Shown here: in pieces, positions 17,010-26,384 of the stretch
How positions within the stretch are numbered: the first letter of the stretch is position 1
Layout of the letters: each line of letters starts with the position of its first letter
Assembly: GCF_905220975.1 (NCBI RefSeq)
Contig: NZ_CAJNBK010000032.1
Coordinates: 1 to 56,935 of the forward strand
Length of the DNA: 56,935 bases
Direction of reading: 5' to 3'
From: Paraburkholderia haematera
Lineage (GTDB): Bacteria > Pseudomonadota > Gammaproteobacteria > Burkholderiales > Burkholderiaceae
Translations under genes and position numbers: made by a program
The notes under the pieces: generated by a model
What the model was told of the DNA's origin: nothing
Database searches by the model: none
The model's input: the letters and a program-made list of their open reading frames with translations, nothing else

Positions 17010-20000
17010 TCAGGGTGTTGAAAGAGCAAGCAGACGCCGGCCGATCCGATCGCCACTCCGCAAGGAATTCGACAACCGCTCGAGCGTCGAAATGAAATGG
17101 CGCTGTTGCACGTCCGCCTGTTCGATGTCGCCACGGGCCTCGTGAATCGCGGCCGCCGTACGGTGAAGCCGCCAGTCCGCCAGCGGGGTTTCGAATCCTG
17201 CCGTGGCGGCGAACGCGGAGTTAATGTGCTCGAGTGCAATAACCGGATCGCCACTCGCGAGCGCCTCTCGCGCAACGACTTCCCAGGCGAGTGCCTGCCA
17301 GGTCCGGTCTTCGGTGGCGAGGGCGAGCTTGAGAAACGCCTCCCCTCGCGATCGGGCGGTGCGATGGTCGCCCGCCATCAGCGCGGCCTCGGCGCTACCC
17401 CATTCGATTGCCAGTCGCCAGTACCAGTCGAACATGATGGGCGTGGCGTCCAACTGTCGTTGCGCTTCGGCAAACAGCGCCGAGGCGCGTGCGCCGTCCT
17501 CCAATCCTATATACGCGAGGCCCGCGAGCACGATGCACGCACGGTGTTGCACGGGCAGCAGTGCACCGGAATCGGCTTCGACCGCCGGCGCGCACCGGTT
17601 GAAACCCGGGACGAAGCGTTCGACCATTTCGATGACTGACTCGTAGTCCATCGTGTGCACAAGCAGCCAACCCCGATAGACCTCGAGTGTGCGGGCCGCA
17701 AAATAGTCGCCGTTCTCGCGGAACGAAGCCATACCGTGGTCGAACGATTCCATCGACCGGCCTAACTCGCCAAGGAAGAGTTGAGCCCACGACGTCCCCA
17801 GCCGGACCATCCACGTCGCCCTCGCGAGGTCGAAGCCCGGGTGTTCCACCGCATGCTCAAAGAGGATCTTGTAATTCGTTCGCACAGTCCCGAGTGCTTC
17901 GCGATACCGGGTGGAAATGATGCACAGCATGCTGTATTCCATATTCGCCCGGGCGATCAGCAAGGGATCCCCCGTCTCGCGCAGCGCACGCATCGCCGCC
18001 TCGCACTCGGTCAGATCGGCATGCGACCAGCCGTCGGTCCAGATACGGCGTACGTAGGCGCTCACGCGCACCAGCGCACTGGCGCGCAGGTCGGGATGGG
18101 ATGCGCTGAGCGTAAGCGCAACGTTCAGCACCTCGATGCAACGCTGCCTGTCGCTCCAGCTAAAAACGTAGGCGAGGCCGAGCATGGCGCGCAATTGCGC
18201 ATCGAGCCGGCCAATCGTGCGGGCCTGTTCCTCCAGTTCGATCCAGGCGGCCTCGGCGCGCGGATCATGCGCCGCAGCGTAAAGCGACGCGCGCGCTTCG
18301 GCAAACTCAAAGCTTTTAAGCGGACGCAAATCAGCCGGCAACTTTGCGGTGAGCGAAGCGGCAAAATCGAGAATCGACTGCGCCTCGCGATACGCAAAGC
18401 GAACCTTCGCGGTTTGCAGCGCGAGGCGTAGATAGTCGATCGCCTTGAGCCAGTCTCTCGCGTCAGCGAAATGTTGCCCAAGCTCGTAGGCCACCTCCGC
18501 TCGCTGATCGCGAGCATAGATCGCCTCGAGCCGTTCCGCGATTTGCCGATGCAATCGGGCGCGGCGAGTCAACCCTTGACGTCCATAGAACGCGTGGCGA
18601 ATGAGGGCGTGGTCGAAACAGAACATCGCCGCCACTCCCCCGTCGGGTAAGCGTTTCACTCCGCAACGCCGAATAAAGCGTTGATTGCGTGCCAGCGCCT
18701 CACAAAGATCGTCGAACTGCTCCGTTGGCAGACCCGCGGCCTCGGCCACGCTCGCCGATGAAAAGCTGAGTCCTGCAACGCTAGCGGCTTCAAGCAGATT
18801 CCGTTCGTCGGCGGGGAGGCGCCGGATTCTACCCTCGAGCGTCCGGGTTATCGTGCGTGGCGCTGCCGCGCCGATCGTCGCGAGAGGCGCGAGTGGCCGC
18901 CAGCCCGTCGCCGTCTTGCGGAGCAGGTTGCGCTCCACGAGATCGGCAAGGGTTGCCCGCATAAACAGCGGATTGCCGCCACAACGTTGCGCGATGAGAT
19001 AAGACAGTTCTTCTTCGGCAGGGTCGGCATGATCGCGGTCGGTCAGCCACGCAACCACCGCGTCGCGAGGCAATGGGCCAAGCGCCAGCTCCCGGCATAG
19101 GCCCCTCAGCGAAAGCTCGTGGTGCAGTTGCTCGATGGGGTGTTCAGCAAGCGCCGCCTCGTCCGGCCGGTAAGTGGCAACGACCATCAGGCGCAGCGCG
19201 CCTGGTTGGCGCGCCATCGCCGCCAGAAAATCGATGGTTGAGTAGTCGGCCCAATGAAGATCTTCGAATATCAGAAGCAGCGGTTGCGTCTGCGTCAGAA
19301 AGCCCAGCAAGCCCCGGATCTCCCGCAGCATGCGTTCACGCGACGCGCCAGGAAGCTGCCGATGCAGAGACTCGCGCACATGACTCGCCACCTGCGCCGG
19401 GAGCTGCCATGCCCACGTGGGCGCCAGCGTCACCAGCGCTTTCACGACTTCGCTGCCGCCAGGCCCCTGGCAAAGTTGTCCGAGCGCCTGCAGAACCGGA
19501 TAAAACGGCTCCGTGCCGCCATAGCCCTCGACACAATGCCCTTCGGCGACCCACGCATCGTCAGGTTCGAACCGTTGGGTGGCAACGAACTGCTTGAGCA
19601 ACGCTGTCTTGCCGATGCCCGGCTCACCGGTAATCACCACGACCTGGCTGCTTCCGGATCGGGCCCGGTCCATGGCGGCACTCAGTTGCTGCAGTTCGCC
19701 CGTGCGCCCGGCAAAGCGGTCGAAGCTCTCCTCGCTTGCGGCCGGCACGGGCGCAGTGGTCGGGGCGATGACGGGCGCGACGAAACGATAGCCGCGGCCG
19801 CGCAGCGTTTCGATGTAGCGAGGGTGCTGCGCGCTATCGCCGAGCTGTGCCCGGATCATCTGTATGTGGCTCTTCACGACTTCGGGCTGCACGTGCACAT
19901 CGGGCCACACGGCTTCGAGCAGCGCGTCATGGGTAATCAGCGCACCGCGATTCTCGATCAGAAACCGCAAAACGCCGAAAGTCTTGCGCGTGAGGTCGAT

Positions 20001-20108
20001 CCGCTCGGGTGTCGAGTCGGAATCCAGCCGCCAAAGGCATTCGTTCGCCATATCCAGACGAAAGCCTTCGAAACTGACTGAGGAAAGCCTGCTCGACTGA
20101 GCCTTCAT
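17010..20108 (-). CDS. large winged-helix/AAA-ATPase transcriptional regulator (first of a pair)
   Basis: The 1032-residue protein starts with an OmpR/CadC-type winged helix (LTRKTFGVLRFLIENRGALITHDALLEAVWP, RGRGYRFVAP). An AAA/STAND-like ATPase follows with Walker A GEPGIGKT and Walker B LLLIFEDLHWADYSTIDFL, then about 500 residues of TPR-like helical repeats. No membrane segment or kinase motif is seen. Such proteins are thought to be signal-responsive activators, but effector and targets are unknown. The ATG at 20108 has AGGAG ten bases upstream; the ATG at 20126 is an alternative. It is divergent from a homologous gene at 20255 and the two are similar in all domains. Confidence 0.85.
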   Translation of the reverse strand: MKAQSSRLSSVSFEGFRLDMANECLWRLDSDSTPERIDLTRKTFGVLRFLIENRGALITHDALLEAVWPDVHVQPEVVKSHIQMIRAQLGDSAQHPRYIETLRGRGYRFVAPVIAPTTAPVPAASEESFDRFAGRTGELQQLSAAMDRARSGSSQVVVITGEPGIGKTALLKQFVATQRFEPDDAWVAEGHCVEGYGGTEPFYPVLQALGQLCQGPGGSEVVKALVTLAPTWAWQLPAQVASHVRESLHRQLPGASRERMLREIRGLLGFLTQTQPLLLIFEDLHWADYSTIDFLAAMARQPGALRLMVVATYRPDEAALAEHPIEQLHHELSLRGLCRELALGPLPRDAVVAWLTDRDHADPAEEELSYLIAQRCGGNPLFMRATLADLVERNLLRKTATGWRPLAPLATIGAAAPRTITRTLEGRIRRLPADERNLLEAASVAGLSFSSASVAEAAGLPTEQFDDLCEALARNQRFIRRCGVKRLPDGGVAAMFCFDHALIRHAFYGRQGLTRRARLHRQIAERLEAIYARDQRAEVAYELGQHFADARDWLKAIDYLRLALQTAKVRFAYREAQSILDFAASLTAKLPADLRPLKSFEFAEARASLYAAAHDPRAEAAWIELEEQARTIGRLDAQLRAMLGLAYVFSWSDRQRCIEVLNVALTLSASHPDLRASALVRVSAYVRRIWTDGWSHADLTECEAAMRALRETGDPLLIARANMEYSMLCIISTRYREALGTVRTNYKILFEHAVEHPGFDLARATWMVRLGTSWAQLFLGELGRSMESFDHGMASFRENGDYFAARTLEVYRGWLLVHTMDYESVIEMVERFVPGFNRCAPAVEADSGALLPVQHRACIVLAGLAYIGLEDGARASALFAEAQRQLDATPIMFDWYWRLAIEWGSAEAALMAGDHRTARSRGEAFLKLALATEDRTWQALAWEVVAREALASGDPVIALEHINSAFAATAGFETPLADWRLHRTAAAIHEARGDIEQADVQQRHFISTLERLSNSLRSGDRIGRRLLALSTP

Positions 20109-20184
20109 ACCGACCTTGCTCCTCATGCTTCTAATCCAGAAGGGTAAACCTCTGGTCCTGATTGGGTCATGGAATGCTCCAGTC

Positions 20185-20201
20185 CGCGTGACCGACACGC
20201 G
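20185..20201. promoter_or_regulatory. palindrome in the gap between the two divergent AAA regulators
   Basis: CGCGTG ACCGA CACGCG is a perfect 6-bp inverted repeat with a 5-bp spacer, placed near the middle of the 146-bp gap between the start codons at 20108 and 20255. TATAAA follows at once and could belong to a -10 region of the rightward gene. It is a candidate shared operator, perhaps for the regulators themselves. Confidence 0.4.
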
Positions 20202-20254
20202 CAGTATAAAATCGCGACAACCAAATCAGGTTGCTGCTCCGTCGGAGAACCTAC

Positions 20255-23200
20255 GTGATCGATTTCCCACCCTTTCGGCTGGATCGAGCGAATCGATGCG
20301 TCTGGCAATGTGCGCCCGACGGCACGAGCCGCAGGCTTACGTTGGCGCCGCGCGCCTACGACATGCTGCAATACCTGATCGATCACGCTGGCCGGCTCAT
20401 CACGCACGACGAATTCCTCGATGCACTGTGGCAGAACGTGCATGTCCAGCCTGAAGTGCTGAAGGCCCACATGCTGACCATCCGCACGGCGCTCGGCGAC
20501 GATCCCGCACGTCCAAGCTTTATCGAAACCCATCGCGGCCGCGGCTATCGCTTCATCGCGCCGCTCTCCGCCAGTTCCGGCACCGGCGTGCGCAAGGCGG
20601 ACGAACGCGGCCATGGCGGATTCGTCGGCCGCAAGCAGCAACTGAACCGTTTGAAGACGCTGTTCGACGAGGCACGCAATGGCGCATCGCGCATCGTGTT
20701 CGTGGCGGGCGAACCGGGCATCGGCAAGACGACGCTCGTCAACCGGTTCCTGGATTCGCTCGATGGCGATGCCACGGTGTTGACGTCGCTCGGACGCTGC
20801 GTCGAAGGCTACGGCGGCATCGAGCCGTACTACCCGGTGCTCGACGCGCTGACACAACTGACCCGCAGCGAAGCCGGCCCGATGCTCACCCGCACGCTCG
20901 TGTCGATCGCGCCGACCTGGGCACTCCAGATGCTCGGATCGGTGCCGCAGCAGTACCGCGCCGAACTGCAGCATCAAGTGATCGGCGCGGCGAGCGGACG
21001 CATGTTGCGCGAGATCTGCGAATTCCTCGAAGCGTTGTCGCTCGAGCGGCCGATCGCGCTGGTGTTCGAAGACCTGCATTGGTCCGACTATTCGACGGTC
21101 GACATGTTGTCAGCGCTGGCCCGCCATCGCAGCGGCGCACGTCTGATGGTGATCGCGACGTACCGTCCGGAAGATGCCGAACTCGCGCAACATCCGTTGT
21201 GCCGGCTGAACCGCGATCTGGGGCTGCAGAAACTCTGTCACGACATCGTGCTGGAACCATTGAGCGAAGGCGCCATCGCCGAATATCTGACGGGCAGCCC
21301 GCGCGAGGATCGGCCGGGCAGCGCGAACGGCTTCGCTCAACTGGTGCGTGAGCGCTCCGGCGGCAACCCTCTGTTCATGGTTGCGACGCTGGATCACCTT
21401 GTCGAGCAAGGCATCGCGCAATCGACGCCCGAAGGCTGGAAGCTGCATCTGTCGCCCTCGGAAGTGCGGCTGGAAGTGCCGCTCACGCTGAACCAGGTGA
21501 TCGAGCATCGCATCCAGCGGCTCTCCGACGACCAGCAACGCGCGCTCGAAGGCGCGAGCGTCGCCGGCCTCGCGTTTAGCGCGGCCACTGCGGCGCCGGC
21601 CGCCGGCCTGGGCCAGGAGCATTTTGAGGAGATCTGCGAGGCGCTCTGCCGTCAGGAAAGTTTCATCCGGCGCGAGCCGTCGTCTGCGCTTGATGACAGT
21701 CTCACCGCGTGCACCTACGCATTCCGCCACACGATGTACCGGCAGACTTTCTACGAGCGGCAAGGTCTGCTGCGCACCACCCGCTCCCATCTGCGCGTCG
21801 CCGAGGCGCTCGAGGCGCTGTTCGCACCGGACGAGCGCGGCGGGGTCGCCGCCGAACTCGCCCAGCACTTCGCCGCCGCGAAACGTTGGGAACGTGCACT
21901 CGGCTATCTGCGCATTGCGATCCAGACGGCGAAGAAACGTCTCGCGTACAACGACGCGCTCGCGGTCCTCGACCGCGCGTTGATGTTCGCGGCCAATCTG
22001 CCCAGTGAAGCGCGCGCCGCGGCGGAAACGGAATTCCTCGAAGGCCGCGCTTCGATCTTCGCGGCCGCCCACGATTCCCGCGCGCGGGAAACCTGCGAAC
22101 AGCTTGCGGAGCGCGCCGCGCAGCACGGCCTGATCGACATCCAGAGCCGGGCGCTGATGAGCCTCGCGTATGCGTATAGCTGGCGCGACCAGGCGCGCTG
22201 CAACCAGATCATCGACGAAGCGCTCGCGCTGAGCGTTCGGCAGACTAACCCGCAGCAGCAGGCCCGCACCCGCATCAGCGGCTATGTATGGCGGATGTGG
22301 GTGCGCGGCTGGTGTGCCGAAGACATCGCGCAGTGCGAAGAGGCGCTTGTCCCCCTGCGCGCCGGTGAGGATCCCTACACGACCGCCTGGTCGCTGTGCG
22401 AATACTCCATGGTCCTGCTCGTGTCGTCGCGCTACCAGGAAGCCCAGGACACTATCCTCAAGAGCTACCGTTTCCTCGTCGAGAACGACGAAAACCGCCC
22501 CGAGTTCAATATGGCGCGCGCGACCTGGATGGTGCATCTGGGTGTGCCGTGGACGCAGCTCTATCTCGGCGATTTTGGCCGCGCGCAACGCGAGTTCGAC
22601 AAGGCGATCACGATGTTCGCGCACAACGGCAACCCGTACGGTGCGGACACGCTCACGCTCTATCGCTGCTGGGTGCAGTTTCACGCAATGGATTTCGACG
22701 CGATGCTGCAATCCTGCGCGCAGGTGCTGCCCGGCAAGTCGCCCGAACCGGGCAGCGGCAAATCGATCCTGCCGGCCGAATTCCGGCTCTGCCTGCTGCT
22801 GACCGGGCTCGCACAGCTCGGCCTCGGCGATACGCGCGCCGCACGCGACGCGCTTACGCAGGTAATGCAGCGGATGGACGCGCTGCCGGTGATCTTCGAC
22901 TGGTACTGGCGTCTGCCGCTCGAATGGGGGCTCGCGGGCGCCGCACTGGCGGACGGCGACCTCGACGCTGCGATTGCCCATGCCGACCGTCTTGTCAAAC
23001 TGGCGACCCGTATCGAGGAGCGCACGTGGCAGGGCTTCGCGTGGGAGTTGCGCGCGCGGGTCGCGTGCGAACAGCACGACGCAAGCCATGCATTGCGCTG
23101 CGTGCAGCATGCGCTCGAGGCAACGCGGGGTTACCAGACGCCGCTAGCGGACTGGCGCATCCATCGCACGGCTGCCCGCGCCTGTGAGTTGGCCGGTGAC

Positions 23201-23308
23201 ACACAATCGGCCAACCGCCACGCAGCACTCAGCAAGACGATGAAGGACGCACTCGCCGCGACGCTGCCGTCGGGCCATCGTCTGCGCGAGACGTTCGAAG
23301 CGGGCTAG
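20255..23308 (+). CDS. large winged-helix/AAA-ATPase transcriptional regulator (second of a pair)
   Basis: The 1017-residue product has the same layout as its divergent neighbour: a winged helix (LTLAPRAYDMLQYLIDHAGRLITHDEFLDALWQ, RGRGYRFIAP), an ATPase with FVAGEPGIGKTTLVNRF and VFEDLHWSDYSTVDML, and a long TPR-like C-terminal half. I choose the GTG at 20255, which follows GGAGAACCTAC, over a TTG at 20231. The pair very likely arose by inverted duplication or shared descent. Its stop codon lies inside the palindrome CTAG that also supplies the stop of the convergent LuxR gene. Target genes are unknown. Confidence 0.85.
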   Translation: MIDFPPFRLDRANRCVWQCAPDGTSRRLTLAPRAYDMLQYLIDHAGRLITHDEFLDALWQNVHVQPEVLKAHMLTIRTALGDDPARPSFIETHRGRGYRFIAPLSASSGTGVRKADERGHGGFVGRKQQLNRLKTLFDEARNGASRIVFVAGEPGIGKTTLVNRFLDSLDGDATVLTSLGRCVEGYGGIEPYYPVLDALTQLTRSEAGPMLTRTLVSIAPTWALQMLGSVPQQYRAELQHQVIGAASGRMLREICEFLEALSLERPIALVFEDLHWSDYSTVDMLSALARHRSGARLMVIATYRPEDAELAQHPLCRLNRDLGLQKLCHDIVLEPLSEGAIAEYLTGSPREDRPGSANGFAQLVRERSGGNPLFMVATLDHLVEQGIAQSTPEGWKLHLSPSEVRLEVPLTLNQVIEHRIQRLSDDQQRALEGASVAGLAFSAATAAPAAGLGQEHFEEICEALCRQESFIRREPSSALDDSLTACTYAFRHTMYRQTFYERQGLLRTTRSHLRVAEALEALFAPDERGGVAAELAQHFAAAKRWERALGYLRIAIQTAKKRLAYNDALAVLDRALMFAANLPSEARAAAETEFLEGRASIFAAAHDSRARETCEQLAERAAQHGLIDIQSRALMSLAYAYSWRDQARCNQIIDEALALSVRQTNPQQQARTRISGYVWRMWVRGWCAEDIAQCEEALVPLRAGEDPYTTAWSLCEYSMVLLVSSRYQEAQDTILKSYRFLVENDENRPEFNMARATWMVHLGVPWTQLYLGDFGRAQREFDKAITMFAHNGNPYGADTLTLYRCWVQFHAMDFDAMLQSCAQVLPGKSPEPGSGKSILPAEFRLCLLLTGLAQLGLGDTRAARDALTQVMQRMDALPVIFDWYWRLPLEWGLAGAALADGDLDAAIAHADRLVKLATRIEERTWQGFAWELRARVACEQHDASHALRCVQHALEATRGYQTPLADWRIHRTAARACELAGDTQSANRHAALSKTMKDALAATLPSGHRLRETFEAG

Positions 23309-25083
23309 TCAGCGGCGCGCGCGCCCCCGGATAGCCGGACGAGACCCAGACGGCTCGCCAGCGTCACCGCTTCGATCCGGTTCCTCACCGACAGCTTCGT
23401 GTACAGATGCTTTGCGTGCGACTTCACGGTCTCGGGCGCGATGCACAGTCGGATCGCGATCTGCTTGTTGGTCAGCCCACGCCCCATCAGCCCGATGATC
23501 GCGCGTTCACGCTCGCTGAGGCCCATGGCGGCCACGGATCGCGCGATGTCCCGCGGCGAATCGCACCCGGCCGGCGCATGGGCGGTGCCGCGCCGGCGTC
23601 GCGACATCAATGCGCCTGCGTAGGGAAGCAGCTCGCGGACGTCGCCGGCCGGTTCGATCGAACCTCGCACGATCCCGTCGATCAGCTTCGCTACGCGCTC
23701 GCTGCACTCAACGAGCGTCTGATGCAATCCCGCCGAAGCCGCCTGCTTCAGCAGCGCGACGAGCGTCTCGACCGCCTGATCGCGCAGCCCGGCGACCAGC
23801 AACGCTTCGACCAGCAATAGCGCGATCGTCACCGCACCGTATCGATCGCATCTCAGAACGGTATCGCAATGGAGCTGCCGCAGCGCCGCGAGATCGACAG
23901 CGGCGGATACGTGAATGGGTGTCTGAGGGAACGCCTGAGCGGATGCCTGGGAATGCGCCTGCGCGAGCGCAAGCCGCGCCTGCGCGAGCACGTGGTAGCG
24001 CGCGATCTCGAAGCGCGCGCTGCTGCTCGCCGCGCCGCATTGCCCGGCCAGCACGGTGAGCCGTTGGGCGCAGAGCGCCGCCTGGTCGATGCGATCCGCG
24101 GCCACGTGCATCTCGACCTGCTGCGCGAGGCTGGCGGCGCGCAGCCGCGGCCAGTTGCGCTTCATCCCAAGCGCGTCCGCCTCGGCCAGCAGCAGGAGCG
24201 CTTGTGCCGGCTGCCGCCGGTTCGCGGCGATGCGAGCGAGCAGTCCGTAACCGCGCACCGCGCCTTCGATCGCACCGCCCTGCCGGATTGCCGGCAGCCG
24301 TGCCGCGACCAGCGCCTCGCTCTCGTCGACTCGCCCCTCCTCGTACAGCACCTGCGCCATCACGCAGGCGGGCAGCGCGTCGATTGCCGCCGGACCGGCG
24401 CCGAAACGGCGCGCGACATCGAGCGCGTCGTCGGCCAGCAAGCGCGCGGCATTGAAATGCATCTGACCGAATTCGATCGCGGCATCGAGCGCAAGGTCGA
24501 ACATCGTGGTGATCGCGCGCAGCCGGCCCGGCTGCTCGTCCGGCGCGCGGCGTTCCACCGCGTAGAAACTCTCGAGATCGCCGAGGCGCCAGTAAACGCA
24601 GCGGCACACTGTCAGCGCGACGTGCGCGGTTGGCATTGCGGCGCCAAGCCGCAGCGCGGAAAGCGCAGCGGCCAATGCGGCTCCCGCGTCGTCCTGCAGC
24701 ATGAGCGCCGCGGCCCGCACGGCGGCGATCTCGCAACGCACCGCAACCGCGACCGTGCCCGGCAACCGGCCGATCTGCCCTTCAATCCGCTGCGCGCTCA
24801 GCAGCGCTTCGGCGGCCTTGAGCCGGACCAGCATCTGCCATGCGCGCGCAAGATCCGGATAGATGCGCGCCACACTCACCGCAGGCCGCCCCCGCCCGAC
24901 GCGCGCCAATGCCTGAACTTCGTCGACGGACACCGACCCGGGCGGCACGACGTGAAGCGCCCGCATCACAACGGCTTCGACAACGGCTTCGACAACGCCT
25001 TCGGACTGCGCCCGCGACGGCGCCACGCGGGGATGAAGATGCCCCGCTTCCTGATCAGTTTCGCAGACAAATGCCTCGTTCAT
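23305..25083 (-). CDS. LuxR-family regulator lacking the MalT ATPase domain
   Basis: The 592-residue protein ends in a LuxR helix-turn-helix (LSERERAIIGLMGRGLTNKQIA, APETVKSHAKHLYTKLSV). The preceding roughly 500 residues are alanine-rich helical repeats like the MalT transcription-activator region. The Walker A and B motifs of MalT-family ATPases are not found, and the protein is about 300 residues shorter than full-length members, so it may be a regulator that has lost its ATPase or takes signals from a partner. ATG at 25083 follows GGAG. It ends tail to tail with the AAA regulator, overlapping by CTAG. Confidence 0.85.
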   Translation of the reverse strand: MNEAFVCETDQEAGHLHPRVAPSRAQSEGVVEAVVEAVVMRALHVVPPGSVSVDEVQALARVGRGRPAVSVARIYPDLARAWQMLVRLKAAEALLSAQRIEGQIGRLPGTVAVAVRCEIAAVRAAALMLQDDAGAALAAALSALRLGAAMPTAHVALTVCRCVYWRLGDLESFYAVERRAPDEQPGRLRAITTMFDLALDAAIEFGQMHFNAARLLADDALDVARRFGAGPAAIDALPACVMAQVLYEEGRVDESEALVAARLPAIRQGGAIEGAVRGYGLLARIAANRRQPAQALLLLAEADALGMKRNWPRLRAASLAQQVEMHVAADRIDQAALCAQRLTVLAGQCGAASSSARFEIARYHVLAQARLALAQAHSQASAQAFPQTPIHVSAAVDLAALRQLHCDTVLRCDRYGAVTIALLLVEALLVAGLRDQAVETLVALLKQAASAGLHQTLVECSERVAKLIDGIVRGSIEPAGDVRELLPYAGALMSRRRRGTAHAPAGCDSPRDIARSVAAMGLSERERAIIGLMGRGLTNKQIAIRLCIAPETVKSHAKHLYTKLSVRNRIEAVTLASRLGLVRLSGGARAAD

Positions 25084-25275
25084 TCCACGCTCCGCCGGAC
25101 ACCCGATCGTCGCAACCGCTTGACGAACACAGTACCGTCCAGACTAGAGATGAGCGTCCGGAAAAGCGTGATGATTCGGTTCTTTTTTGGTAAAGGATGG
25201 GTTGTTGCCCGGTATTGCCCAGACTGCAACCGAAACGAAAGCGATCAATACCGGGGTTTGTAATGCGGCCGGCGA

Positions 25276-25677
25276 TCAGCCGGGCGACACGCGCTCGACC
25301 TCGGCCGCCAGCATCATTGCAGCCGCGTTAACGGGCCTCGGCCGCCCCTGTCGCGGACGATAGACCGCGTCGCCGGCCTTGATCGGCGCACCAGACAACG
25401 CGCATCGACCGCGCCGCCTCGAGACGCCCACCCGCCACAACTGATCGCCGTAGCGGCAGGACGTTGCATCGCACCAGTACACGACCACGATCTTCGCAGA
25501 AACACGATCGAGCACGCGCACCACGCATTCGCGGCACGCGTCGATTTTCGCAGCGGGCACCTTTGCCGCTTCAAGGCGCGGCGCTAGCCGGCTCGCAGCC
25601 CACTCGCACGAGGAGCCACCGTCGAGCAGCCGCAACGCGGCGCACCAACATCCGTCATCCGCCAGATCGGCCTGCAT
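25276..25677 (-). CDS. DUF3331 domain-containing protein
   Basis: This 133-residue protein matches the Burkholderia-specific DUF3331 family by its C-terminal half: WCDATSCRYGDQLWRVG, then GRCALSGAPIKAGDAVYRPR and PVNAAAMMLAAEVE. It is rich in cysteine, including CRECV and SCRY and the CALSG turn, which may bind metal; that is inference. I start it at the ATG at 25677; the frame upstream overlaps the AraC gene. It begins 2 bp after the AraC stop on the same strand, so the two are probably translated together. The function of the family is unknown. Confidence 0.8.
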   Translation of the reverse strand: MQADLADDGCWCAALRLLDGGSSCEWAASRLAPRLEAAKVPAAKIDACRECVVRVLDRVSAKIVVVYWCDATSCRYGDQLWRVGVSRRRGRCALSGAPIKAGDAVYRPRQGRPRPVNAAAMMLAAEVERVSPG

Positions 25678-25679
25678 GA

Positions 25680-26270
25680 TCACGCTCCCGTGTCGCTCCG
25701 GCGCGCGGCGATAACCTCGGCCGACTCCATGATTGGCCCGTCGCCGCGCATGCGCGTCCGCCAGCTGTTGGGCGGCTCGCCGACCATGCGCCCGAAGACG
25801 GTCGTGAAATGCGCATGCGACCCGAAGCCACAACTGAGCGCGACGTCAAGCACGCTGAGCGCCGACGAGCGCAGCAACATCTGGGCATGCGCGATTCTGC
25901 GCTGCCGCAGATAGGCGTGTGGCGAATAGCCGGTCGTTGAGCGGAACTGCGCGGCGAAATGCATTCGGGTTAGGCCGGTGCTGGCAGCGACATCGGCAAG
26001 TCCGATCGGCTGGGCGAGATTCGCTTCGATGAAGTCGAGCGCACGCCGCAGACGCCACGTCGGCAGCGACGCTGTGCGCCGCGCGGTCGGCGGCGTGCGC
26101 TCGGCAGCCCGCGCAACGAGGCGCGCGACGAGCGCGTCGCAGATGCTGTCCGGGTGGAGCCGGTGGGACGCGTCGGCGACCGGATCGGCTTCCTCGAGCG
26201 CGGTCCCGCCGTCGGCGGCGAAATCTGCTGCCTCGTTGCCGTACGCTGCATTCAGTGTCCGCGTGAACAT
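25680..26270 (-). CDS. AraC family transcriptional regulator
   Basis: The 196-residue protein has a standard C-terminal AraC double helix-turn-helix: ALDFIEANLAQPIGLADVAASTGLTRMHFAAQFRSTTGYSPHAYLRQRRIAHAQ and VLDVALSCGFGSHAHFTTVFGRMVGEPPNSWR. The N-terminal part is short (about 85 residues) with no cupin-like sensor visible, so it may be a two-domain protein with a reduced sensor. The ATG at 26270 follows GGAGG. The next gene, DUF3331, starts 2 bp after its stop. Confidence 0.88.
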   Translation of the reverse strand: MFTRTLNAAYGNEAADFAADGGTALEEADPVADASHRLHPDSICDALVARLVARAAERTPPTARRTASLPTWRLRRALDFIEANLAQPIGLADVAASTGLTRMHFAAQFRSTTGYSPHAYLRQRRIAHAQMLLRSSALSVLDVALSCGFGSHAHFTTVFGRMVGEPPNSWRTRMRGDGPIMESAEVIAARRSDTGA

Positions 26271-26384
26271 ATGCGCCTCCGCCCGGCGTAAGTCGACGGT
26301 CCCCATCTTGCGCAGTCTCGCGACGGCGCAACATCCCCTCGTCGGGTGAGCGCGACGGCAGCGGCATCCCTCGTTCGTGCGTTC

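Noticed and set aside
21110..23110. Leftward frame of over 650 codons opposite the second AAA regulator
   Set aside because: Antisense to strong domain matches; Arg/Gly/His-rich, no motif.
23869..25263. Rightward frame of about 460 codons opposite the LuxR gene
   Set aside because: Antisense shadow; the leftward frame has a clear LuxR helix-turn-helix and ribosome-binding site.
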